DNA of 64,000 nucleotides from Acidobacteriaceae bacterium (GTDB lineage: Bacteria > Acidobacteriota > Terriglobia > Terriglobales > Acidobacteriaceae): positions 1 through 64,000 of the forward strand of contig JAPWKG010000016.1 of NCBI GenBank assembly GCA_028283625.1, read 5' to 3'. The notes below the pieces were generated by a model. It ran no database searches. It was given only the letters and a program-made list of their open reading frames with translations, and was not told the origin of the DNA. Shown piece by piece: positions 9,433 to 20,050 of the stretch; within the stretch, counting starts at the first letter, position 1, and every line of letters begins with the position of its first letter. A program made the translations under genes and the position numbers.

Positions 9433-11183
9433 ATGCGGTTTCTTTGTCGTTTCTCCGCCTTTCTCTTAGCCTTCCCTACGCTTGGACATGCAGCTCATGC
9501 ACAGGCGCCTGTCATGCCCGACGTCATTCAGCGCTACAGCGCGGATCGTCAGGCACTGGAAGCGACCTACACGGTTCATTCCTCCGTCGCACGACTTAAC
9601 CGCCTCCAGAGCTTTGACGAAGAATCCCTGAAGTCGCTCAAGCAGCAGAACTTCAGCAGCTTTTCCAACTCCGATCAGCTGGACTATTTATTGCTGCAGA
9701 ATCTCCTGCAGGGCGACCTGCATGATCTGAGCCTCCAGCGCACGCAGCGCAAAGCGATGGAGCCCGTTCTCCCGTTCGCTCCTACTCTTGAGACGATCTT
9801 CGAGAAGAAGCGTCTGATGCAGCGCCCGGACGCCGAAGCGACCGCAAAGCAGCTCACCGAAATTACCGACACCATCACACGTGCCGAGCACGATCTGGAC
9901 CCCAAGAACACGGCCGGCAATCATGTGGTTGACCCCGTCACGGCCAACCGCGCCGTCGGTGCCGTCATGGATCTGCAAAGCAACCTTCACACCTGGTTTG
10001 ATCAGTACAACGGCTACGATCCTCAGTTCACCTGGTGGGATGTCGGCCCCTACCGCGACACGGACAAAGCGCTCAGCGGCTACATCGACTTTCTGAAGAA
10101 GAGCCTCATCGGCATTGCAGCCGACGACAAGACCACCATTATTGGTGACCCTGTCGGTCGTGATGCGCTGATGAAGGAACTTGCCGTCGAGCACATTCCC
10201 TACACCCCAGAAGAGCTCGTCGCCATCGCGCAGACCGAATACGACTGGTGCATGAAACAGATGCTGATCGCCTCCCACGAGATGGGCTACGGGGATGACT
10301 GGCACAAGGCCGTCGAGAAGGTAAAGACCATGCACGTCCCGCCGGGCGAGCAGCCGGACCTTATCCGCAAGCTTGTGCTGCAGGGCGATGAGTTTGTGAA
10401 AAAGAACGATCTGGTCACCGTGCCGCCTTTGGCCGAAGAGACCTGGCGCATGATCATGATGACGCCCGAGCGTCAGCTCGTGAATCCGTTCTTCACCGGC
10501 GGTGACGAGATCAGCGTCTCCTACCCGACCAACACGATGACCTACGCGCAGCGCGAGATGAGCATGCGCGGCAACAATATCCCCTTCGCTCATGCCACGG
10601 CTTTCCATGAGATGATCCCGGGACACTTCCTGCAGTACTACATTGCGCAGCGTTACCATCCCTATCGTCAGCCGTTTGAGACACCGTTCTGGGTTGAGGG
10701 CAACTCGCTCTGGTGGGAGATGCTCTTCTGGGATCGCGGCTTCGACAGCACCCCGGAAGAACGTGTCGGCGCCCTTGTCTGGCGCATGCACCGCTCCGCA
10801 CGCGTCATCTTCACCATGAACTTCCACCTCGGGAAGTGGACGCCGCAACAGTGCGTACAGTTCCTGATCGATGCGGTGGGCTTTGAGCCTGATAACGCAA
10901 CCGCTGAGGTACGCCGCTCCTTCGACGGCTCAGTAGGCCCGCTCTACCAGTGCGCCTACCTTATGGGTGGCCTGCAGTTCCGCGCCATGCACCACGAACT
11001 GGTCGACTCCCACAAGATGACCGACCGTGAGTTCCACGACACCATCCTGCAGCAAGGCGCCATGCCGCTTGCCCTACTGCGCGCTTCCATGGAACACGAG
11101 AAGCTGACACCGGACTACAACCCTCAGTGGAAGTTTTATGGTGAGCATCCCACCCATGCCCCACTGAACATATCGGAGATGAA

Positions 11184-11187
<4 letters not shown>
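9433..11187 (+). CDS. DUF885 family secreted metallohydrolase/peptidase-like protein
   Basis: This is a 584-residue protein with a signal peptide ending at AHAQ (residue 24). It belongs to the DUF885 family, whose members carry a gluzincin-like zinc motif. Here the motif is HEMIPGHFLQ, with H392 and E393 followed by GH. Substrates are not established for most members, though peptidase activity is expected. CAGGAG eight bases upstream supports the ATG. The stop codon overlaps the start of the S9 peptidase gene (ATGA), so the two are coupled. In this locus it could shorten peptides released from a proline-rich glycoprotein, which is inference from context. Confidence 0.85.
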
Positions 11188-13460
<2,273 letters not shown>

Positions 13461-13481
13461 ACAAAAGCTTTATGAATTTGG

Positions 13482-13519
13482 GCGTAACGCGTAGTCACGG
13501 ACGCGTTACGCTTTTTTTT
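13482..13519 (+). terminator. Rho-independent terminator after the S9 peptidase gene
   Basis: A 10-bp perfect stem GCGTAACGCG/CGCGTTACGC is followed by eight T's. It separates the peptidase unit from the TonB receptor promoter. Confidence 0.93.
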
Positions 13520-13579
13520 CGCCTTAAAATTAAAGCTGCGTGAAATGAATGCGTAATTATCGCTAAATCTGTATTGCAT

Positions 13580-13591
13580 TTTGTATACAAA
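13580..13591. promoter_or_regulatory. Predicted FCD-GntR operator upstream of the TonB receptor
   Basis: TTTGTATACAAA is a 12-bp perfect palindrome 135 bases before the receptor ATG. It is the best match of the four related sites in the window. The remaining leader (13592-13714) shows no other clear element. Confidence 0.65.
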
Positions 13592-13726
13592 TTCGGGATA
13601 CTTCCTTCATTCGTACCAAAGTTTAGTGGCACCCGGTTGATCGACAGTTCCTCTACATCCTGTGTTTCACGAGGAGATGCTTTATCGACCGGTGCTCCGC
13701 ATTTGATTTTTTTTGAAGGAGGCTGT

Positions 13727-16700
13727 ATGTCGGACTGTTTCCTAAGGAAACCTCTCGCAGGTGTTGTTGCAATAACACTCGCTGCCTGTAGTGGATCTGC
13801 GTTGTATGCCCAAGCAGGTTCTCAAGGCACTGTTGCCATCACGGTAACGGACCCCACGAACGCCGCTGTACCTGGCGCAACCCTTGTGCTCACTCAGATC
13901 AGCACCAACAAAGTACGCAAGAGCAAGACCGAAGGCAAAGGCACCTTCAACTTCGTAGGCCTCGATATCGGTACGTATCGCCTCGAAATTACTCACAAGG
14001 GCTTTGCGACAACCCTGATCGACACCATCGTCGTCCAGGCCTCGCAGACGACACCGGTAACAGCTCTCCTCAAAGTTGGCGACACCAGCGAAACCGTCAC
14101 GGTTGATGCCGTTACGACACCGCTGCTGGATACAACCTCCAATGCTCTCGGTTCAGTCATTGATCTGAAACAGATCGAAAACCTCCCCTTCGTGGGACGC
14201 GATCTCACCTCGCTGGCACGCCTAACCCCTGGATATACCGGTACAAACAGCGACGGTATCTTCAACGGTCAGCCACTTTCCAGCCAGGGCTCCAACATCG
14301 ATGGCGTCGTCGGCTCTTCTTCCCGCGGCAAGTACGACGGCAATATCGCACCGGCAGCATCGCCCCGTATTGAGAACATCTCGGAAATGGCCATCCAGAC
14401 TGACCAGATCGATCTCGATCAGGGCTTCGGTCAGGCTACGATGCAGGTGAACTATGTAACTCGTTCCGGCACGAATCAGTACCACGGACGAATTTATGTC
14501 GACGCCCAGAACAGCGGACTCGACGCCAATACATACGCCAATAATGCAAATGCGGTCCGTCGTCCGAAGCAAATCTATAACGACTTCGGCGGAAGCTTAG
14601 GCGGCCCGATTCTGCATGACAAGCTCTTCTTTTTTGCCAGCGTTTCTACGCGACGTGTACCTGGCACACCATCCGTCTCGAACAACATCTTCACCTCAAC
14701 GGCCCAGGCAGGTAACTTCTCTTACAACGGCAATACGGTCAATCTGTATGATCTCGCAGGAGCGGTTGGTGCGCCGACCACGATGAACGCCGCCATCGCA
14801 TCACAAATGGCACTCATCAACAAGTCGGTTGCCTCAGGGAGCATCGGAACATCTCTGGATCCTAACCTCCAAACAGTGAACTGGAATGTCCCGCAGCCTC
14901 AAGTTTTTTACTGGCCCACTTTGCGCATCGACTGGAACGCAACCCAGAAGCTGCACATGTATTTCTCGGGCAACATGAGCCAGGATACGGTCAACGGAGA
15001 ATATCCTCCCCCCTTCCCTGGAGCAGACTTCCTCAATCAGGACAGCGGCTACTTTACTCGCTCCATGACGGCTGGGTATGGGCTCGATTACGAAATTTCA
15101 CCCCGTATGGTGAATCAGTTCAAGGCTGGCTACCTGTACACCACCAGCTCCTTTGGAACCGGCGTACCTGCGCTCTATGCGCAGTACCCCACCATTTACT
15201 GGAACATGAGCAACGTCAGCAGTGTTGCGAATTACCAGATGTCGGGTCAGACATACGTTACCCCAAGCTCACACTTCTATCCGGTCATGAACCTCTCGGA
15301 CTCGATCTCCTGGCAGAAGGGCAGCCACTCGATCAAGTTTGGCGGCTCGTGGTCGCGTGAGCAGGATCATTACTACAACAACCCTTCGGGCTTCCCCAAC
15401 ATCAACCTCGGTCTGGTGGAAGGTGATCCCGCGTTCAATGCCTTTACCTCCTCAACCATGCCCGGTGCGACCTCGAACAACATCGCCGAGGCGCAGCAGA
15501 TGTACGCCGTACTCACAGGCCGTATTTCAGGAGTGAGCGGCAGCTATGCTTACTCCCAAAAGACCGGTAATTACCTCAACGGAATTGGCGTCTACGACCT
15601 CAATGAGTTGCAGCAACAGTGGGGCCTCTTTGCACAGGACTCCTGGCGAATCACCCCTTCGTTCACGCTCAACTACGGTATGCGCTGGGACTTCGTAGGC
15701 GATGATCACGATCTCACCAACGCCTATCACTCCATCACCGAAGCCAACATTCTCGGACCGTCGACCGGCCTCTTCAACCCCGGCTCACTGGGCGGCAATG
15801 CCAACCCGACGATCGATACCATCCCCCATGCTTACAGCCCCTGGAACAAGACACCCCAGCCCCAGGTAGGCTTTGCCTGGAACCCCCGCGGTGACAGCTT
15901 CGGCAAGATCTTCGGGAATGGCGACACCGTCATTCGTGGTGGTTTCAGCCTCAAGCGCTTTACGATGCCTGAGCAGTACTTCTGGAATAACGCCTCTTCT
16001 TACGGCGCGTTCTTCTTCCAGCAGTTCTACCTGAACGCCAACAACAGTGGCACCAAGGGAACTTATGCTCCAGGTTCGCTCTCTCTTGGGGACAACATGC
16101 CGGCCTACGGTCTTGCTCCTGCAAACTACATGCGTAGCGAAGCACAAAGTGACTTCACGTTCCTGAATTCGGTTGCTTTCGCAGGCATGGATAAGCACAT
16201 CCAACAGCCTTATACCGAATCCTGGAACCTTGGTGTGCAGCGCCGCTTCGGCAAGCGTGCACTCGAAGTACGCTACGACGGCAACCGCACCGTTCATCAG
16301 TGGGTTCCCATCGATCCGAACGAAGTCAATGTCTTTGAAAACGGCTTCCTTCAACAGTTCAAGAACGCGCAGGCGAACTTGGCTGCTAGCGGCGGAAAAA
16401 CCTTCAAAGGTGCCCTTCCCACTCCGGTCTTCGATACTGCTTTCGCAGGCGAAGGGACCGGGCAATACGGCAATCTGGCTGACTACGATAACGGCACCTT
16501 TACTACGATGCTCCAGAACGGCCAGGTCGGCTCCATGGCCTCAGTTCTCTCAGGCATTGCGGGTACAACCTCTTATTTCTGTAACCTCGTAGGTTCCTCC
16601 TTCGCACCGTGTGCAAACAACGCAGGCTACACAGGCGCAGGCGGTGGTTATCCCATCAATTACTTCCAGGCTAACCCGTTTGCGGCAGGCACCAGCACTT

Positions 16701-17518
16701 CGTTGATGAAGGCCTACGGCTACTCCAACTACAACTCGTTGCAGGTAGACTTCCGTCAGCAAAGCTGGCATGGTTGGACCTTCGATGCCAACTATACCTA
16801 CGGCAAGAACCTGGGTATTTCTTCCGCGCATGACTATACCGGCAGTGCCAGCAATCTCTACACACTCCGTAACTTCTCCAAGGGATACGGCCCTCTGGCA
16901 TTTGATTACCGTCACACGCTCCACTTCACCTCAACCTACGACCTTCCTATCGGCAAGGGACGTGCTTTCCTCTCAAACGGCGGCGTCCTGAGCAGCATTC
17001 TGGGTAACTGGACGATTGGATCGGTCATGAACATGATGAGCGGTGCACCTTCTCGTCTGACCGGCGGTAACGACACCTTCAACGATTACGGTGATGGTGG
17101 CATTGAGTTGAATGGGGTCACCTCCAAGCAGCTCCAACGCTCAATCAAGGTACAGCGAATCGCTGGTTCGCCCTACGCAACCCTGCTCGACAGAAAGTAT
17201 CTCGCGTCTACTGCTGGCAGCAATGGTTCGAATCAGCAATACATCAAACCCAATACGACTCCTGGCACCATCGGGCAAATCGTTTACCTCTACGGCCCCA
17301 AGGGTTTCTACCACGACATGTCGGTATCCAAGGCCTTCCCGATCCGCGATACCATTCAGTTCCGTCTTCAGGGTGAATTCCTGAACGCCTGGAATCACCC
17401 GGTATTCGGCTCTACGCGCGGCAGCTTTGATAGCGGTGTTCAGGATCCTGCGTTTGCCACCGGCAGCGTAACCAACACACCTCGTGTGATTGAAATCCGT
17501 GCCAACCTGGAGTTCTAA
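13727..17518 (+). CDS. TonB-dependent receptor, Oar-like, with carboxypeptidase-regulatory-like domain
   Basis: This is a 1263-residue outer-membrane importer. A signal peptide (residues 1-29, ending ALYAQ) is followed by a carboxypeptidase-like beta-sandwich (about 35-115; GTVAITVTDPTNAAVPGA). A plug region (about 125-300; NLPFVGRDLTSL) and a long beta-barrel ending in the terminal Phe of RANLEF follow. Such receptors are the expanded TonB class of Acidobacteria and usually import glycans or peptides. The ATG at 13727 has AAGGAGG just upstream; the in-frame codon at 13574 would precede the signal peptide by 51 residues and overlap the operator. Its position suggests uptake of glycopeptide fragments from the same substrate as its neighbours. 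Confidence 0.93.
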   Translation: MSDCFLRKPLAGVVAITLAACSGSALYAQAGSQGTVAITVTDPTNAAVPGATLVLTQISTNKVRKSKTEGKGTFNFVGLDIGTYRLEITHKGFATTLIDTIVVQASQTTPVTALLKVGDTSETVTVDAVTTPLLDTTSNALGSVIDLKQIENLPFVGRDLTSLARLTPGYTGTNSDGIFNGQPLSSQGSNIDGVVGSSSRGKYDGNIAPAASPRIENISEMAIQTDQIDLDQGFGQATMQVNYVTRSGTNQYHGRIYVDAQNSGLDANTYANNANAVRRPKQIYNDFGGSLGGPILHDKLFFFASVSTRRVPGTPSVSNNIFTSTAQAGNFSYNGNTVNLYDLAGAVGAPTTMNAAIASQMALINKSVASGSIGTSLDPNLQTVNWNVPQPQVFYWPTLRIDWNATQKLHMYFSGNMSQDTVNGEYPPPFPGADFLNQDSGYFTRSMTAGYGLDYEISPRMVNQFKAGYLYTTSSFGTGVPALYAQYPTIYWNMSNVSSVANYQMSGQTYVTPSSHFYPVMNLSDSISWQKGSHSIKFGGSWSREQDHYYNNPSGFPNINLGLVEGDPAFNAFTSSTMPGATSNNIAEAQQMYAVLTGRISGVSGSYAYSQKTGNYLNGIGVYDLNELQQQWGLFAQDSWRITPSFTLNYGMRWDFVGDDHDLTNAYHSITEANILGPSTGLFNPGSLGGNANPTIDTIPHAYSPWNKTPQPQVGFAWNPRGDSFGKIFGNGDTVIRGGFSLKRFTMPEQYFWNNASSYGAFFFQQFYLNANNSGTKGTYAPGSLSLGDNMPAYGLAPANYMRSEAQSDFTFLNSVAFAGMDKHIQQPYTESWNLGVQRRFGKRALEVRYDGNRTVHQWVPIDPNEVNVFENGFLQQFKNAQANLAASGGKTFKGALPTPVFDTAFAGEGTGQYGNLADYDNGTFTTMLQNGQVGSMASVLSGIAGTTSYFCNLVGSSFAPCANNAGYTGAGGGYPINYFQANPFAAGTSTSLMKAYGYSNYNSLQVDFRQQSWHGWTFDANYTYGKNLGISSAHDYTGSASNLYTLRNFSKGYGPLAFDYRHTLHFTSTYDLPIGKGRAFLSNGGVLSSILGNWTIGSVMNMMSGAPSRLTGGNDTFNDYGDGGIELNGVTSKQLQRSIKVQRIAGSPYATLLDRKYLASTAGSNGSNQQYIKPNTTPGTIGQIVYLYGPKGFYHDMSVSKAFPIRDTIQFRLQGEFLNAWNHPVFGSTRGSFDSGVQDPAFATGSVTNTPRVIEIRANLEF

Positions 17519-17530
17519 CTCCCACAACCG

Positions 17531-17574
17531 AACAAGAAAGCGGCCGGAGCAAATGCTCCGGCCGCTTTCTTGTT
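17531..17574 (+). terminator. Very long perfect stem-loop after the TonB receptor
   Basis: A 21-bp perfect inverted repeat (17531-17551 with 17554-17574) has only two bases between the arms and is T-rich on the 3' arm (TTTCTTGTT). It probably terminates the receptor mRNA and could also act on transcription from the other strand. Confidence 0.85.
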
Positions 17575-17624
17575 GCACCATACTCTTCAACATACTCAAC
17601 CGCTACAACAAGGAAGGTCCTTTT

Positions 17625-18362
17625 CTACCAGACCCCACGCTGTCCCTGCTGATGGATCACATCCGCAATACGCTCTGCGCCGTTCACCCAGTTCGCAATC
17701 AGAGCCTGCTCTGCGATCTCCGGCCGGCCCTCTCGAATCGCTTCGATGATCTGGTTATGCTCCGAAACCGCTACATACAATTGATCCAGGATGTTGCTTG
17801 CATAAAGCCGCCAGTAACGCTCGGTCTGCGGCTTCACCGCGTTATGCAGTAGCAGCAGCCGTGGTCCTGCACCAGCCTCCACAATCAAACGGTGAAACTG
17901 CATGTCCAGGTCGAAGATGCTTCGTCCATCCAACTTGCCTGTCTGGGCAATGTCGTTCAGCTCGCGATTAATGGGCGTGATGCTTTCTACAATCTCCAGA
18001 CGCTTCTCTTCCGAGAGCACTGCGGTGTTTGCCCCTGCAAGTCCTTCGATCCTGGAAACGATGGCATAGAGCTCGCGAGCATCTTCATGCGTCAGCGGAG
18101 CCACCATCATGCGTGAGTTCAGACGAGCTTTCTGCTCAATCACATAGCCTTCACGCTGCAACCACTGCAATGCGCTGCGCACAGGCGTCCGACTCATCCC
18201 GAGCTTACGGCTCAGCTCCGTCTCGATGATCCAGGCGCCTGGAGCCAGGTTGCCATGAACAATTAGCTGACGAATCTGCTGAAAGGCGAGATTAATACTG
18301 TTCCCGTGCTCAACCTGAGAGGACGGCTTACTACTCTGCGATTTTTTCGACGTTGGCGGCAT
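17625..18362 (-). CDS. GntR-family transcriptional regulator, FCD subfamily (likely regulator of the island)
   Basis: The 245-residue regulator has an N-terminal winged helix (about 25-90; AFQQIRQLIVHG, LSRKLGMSRTPVRSALQWLQ) and a helical FCD effector domain (about 100-235). The metal-binding positions D-x3-H (DMQFH) and the His of SEHNQ are visible. The third usual His aligns with Asn in IANWVNGA, so metal binding may be altered. FCD-GntR proteins bind short palindromes around TGT-AT-ACA, exactly the type found upstream of neighbouring operons, and sense sugar acids or amino acids. It probably responds to hydroxyproline or a pathway intermediate. The ATG at 18362 is used; a TTG four codons earlier is possible. 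Neither has a strong ribosome site. Confidence 0.9.
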   Translation of the reverse strand: MPPTSKKSQSSKPSSQVEHGNSINLAFQQIRQLIVHGNLAPGAWIIETELSRKLGMSRTPVRSALQWLQREGYVIEQKARLNSRMMVAPLTHEDARELYAIVSRIEGLAGANTAVLSEEKRLEIVESITPINRELNDIAQTGKLDGRSIFDLDMQFHRLIVEAGAGPRLLLLHNAVKPQTERYWRLYASNILDQLYVAVSEHNQIIEAIREGRPEIAEQALIANWVNGAERIADVIHQQGQRGVW

Positions 18363-18478
18363 AGAATTGCACAAGAATCTTAGTTATTCATCTTAGTGCA
18401 ACGCGTACTCGAATATGTGGAGAGAAACGGTCGCAGCCGTCTCCACCTTGATTACCCATACCGAATTTCGCCTACTCT

Positions 18479-19960
18479 CTACGCTGCTCTTCGGCGAAAG
18501 AGAAAGTAGACCGGGATACCGCACGCTACGATAACGAACCCTGGCCAGGTGGTAGCAGGCCGGTAAATAGCCAGGCAAAGCAGAATGCACGCTGCGCCGA
18601 CGATATAAACCAGCGGCGTCAGCGGGTAGAACGGCACCTTGTAGGGGCGCTCCAGATCAGGGCGCTTACGGCGCAGCACAATCACGCCGGCAATCGTCAG
18701 GATGTAGAAGAACAGCGCCGCGGCGATTACATAATCCAGCAAATCCCCATAGAGATTCCCATATCCCGTCTTAGGCGAATAGGTGTTCACCAGCAGCAGC
18801 CCAACCGACCAGAACGTCTGGAGCGCGAGCGACCACCCCGGAACACCATAACGGTTCACCTTCTGCGCCGAGCGCAGGAAGAGGCCATCCCGGGCCATGG
18901 CGTAGTACGCGCGAGCGCCTGCCAGAACCAGTCCGTTGATGCATCCAAAGGTAGAAATCACAATCGCCGCAGACATCAACGCGCCACCGTAGTGAGGCAT
19001 CACCGCACGCAGCATCGCGGTAGCAACACGATCCTGCGGAGCATTCGCCAGATCGTTGAAACTCAGCGTGCACAAGTAAATCAGGTTTACGAGCAGGTAA
19101 ATAACAACCACCAGCGTCGCACCCAGAATCAACGCACGCGGCAGCACCTTACGAGGCTCCTGCACCTCTTCTGAAGTAAACGCAACGTTGTGCCATGAAT
19201 CCGCCGAAAACAAAGAGCCAGACTGCGCGACACAAATCGCGATCAAGGGAGCAAGAAACGCAATCGCGGTAAAACTCTCCGGCGTGTGGGACATCGGATG
19301 CTGGCTAAAGAACTTGCTGTAATTCTCCACGATCGTTGCATGTCTTGCGCCGTAAATCCCCACCAGCATCAAGCCGACCAGTGAACCAATCTTCACCACC
19401 GTAAGCGTGTTCTGCACCCACTTGCCATAGCGCAGGCCAAACGCATTGGTCCCGCTCAAAAGCACAATCACCAGAATCGCAATCAGCTGTGCGGTGGAAA
19501 GGCTCACCGCATAATGCTCGCTGAAGTGGATCGGATGAATCAGGTAGTGATGTTCCGAAATCGAGGGAAAGAAGAATCCCAGGAAGCGCGCGAAAGCAAC
19601 AGCCACTGCAGCAATGCTTCCCGTCTGGATCACGGTAAAGAACGTCCAACCATACAGAAAACCCACGAGAGGCGAAAAACACTCGCGCAGGTAGCGGTAC
19701 ATACCACCGGCCTCTGGCAACGCAGAAGAAAGCTCACCATACGTGGCAGCAGCACCGATTGTAAGAATGCTCGTCAGTACCCAGGCGGCGATCAACCAAC
19801 CCGGGCTGCCAATCGTGCGAGACATCCCCGCAGGCACGATGAAGATGCCCGAGCCAATCATTCCGCCCATCACAATCATCGTGCAATCAAAAAGACCCAG
19901 CTGGCGAACAAGGTGCGGCTGCTTCTCCGATGAAGAGTGAACCGACGACTGCTTACCCAT
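18479..19960 (-). CDS. APC-superfamily amino acid permease, candidate hydroxyproline importer
   Basis: This is a 493-residue inner-membrane transporter with about twelve hydrophobic spans and the APC glycine-rich start (GGMIGSGIFIVPAG). Members exchange or import amino acids with protons. It starts 90 bases downstream of the second DUF5695-like gene, behind GAGGAG and a predicted GntR operator, and precedes the GntR gene by about 115 bases. Because the flanking operon breaks down 4-hydroxyproline, hydroxyproline or proline is the most likely substrate. The sequence alone does not show this. Confidence 0.88.
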   Translation of the reverse strand: MGKQSSVHSSSEKQPHLVRQLGLFDCTMIVMGGMIGSGIFIVPAGMSRTIGSPGWLIAAWVLTSILTIGAAATYGELSSALPEAGGMYRYLRECFSPLVGFLYGWTFFTVIQTGSIAAVAVAFARFLGFFFPSISEHHYLIHPIHFSEHYAVSLSTAQLIAILVIVLLSGTNAFGLRYGKWVQNTLTVVKIGSLVGLMLVGIYGARHATIVENYSKFFSQHPMSHTPESFTAIAFLAPLIAICVAQSGSLFSADSWHNVAFTSEEVQEPRKVLPRALILGATLVVVIYLLVNLIYLCTLSFNDLANAPQDRVATAMLRAVMPHYGGALMSAAIVISTFGCINGLVLAGARAYYAMARDGLFLRSAQKVNRYGVPGWSLALQTFWSVGLLLVNTYSPKTGYGNLYGDLLDYVIAAALFFYILTIAGVIVLRRKRPDLERPYKVPFYPLTPLVYIVGAACILLCLAIYRPATTWPGFVIVACGIPVYFLFRRRAA

Positions 19961-19984
19961 AAGACAGAACTCCTCAGGAGAGAC

Positions 19985-20030
19985 TCGTGTATACGAATGC
20001 CGGTTCTCTTCCAGGGAGAACCGGCATTCG
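19985..20030 (-). promoter_or_regulatory. 15-bp stem-loop overlapping a GntR-type operator
   Basis: A perfect 15-bp stem (19994-20008 with 20016-20030, 7-base loop) sits 20 bases after the DUF5695-like stop. It could stop or stabilise the long operon mRNA, although no T-run follows. Its distal arm ends inside TCGTGTATACGAAT (19985-19998), a GTATAC-centred copy of the island's operator, just upstream of the permease ATG. The element may therefore both end the upstream message and control the permease. Confidence 0.55.
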
Positions 20031-20050
20031 TTGTGATTGGTTTCGCTGGA

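Noticed and set aside
8043-9599. A 518-codon plus-strand frame over GH127 and the divergent promoter region
   Set aside because: It crosses the GH127 signal peptide, its operator and the start of the DUF885 gene; all three are better supported.
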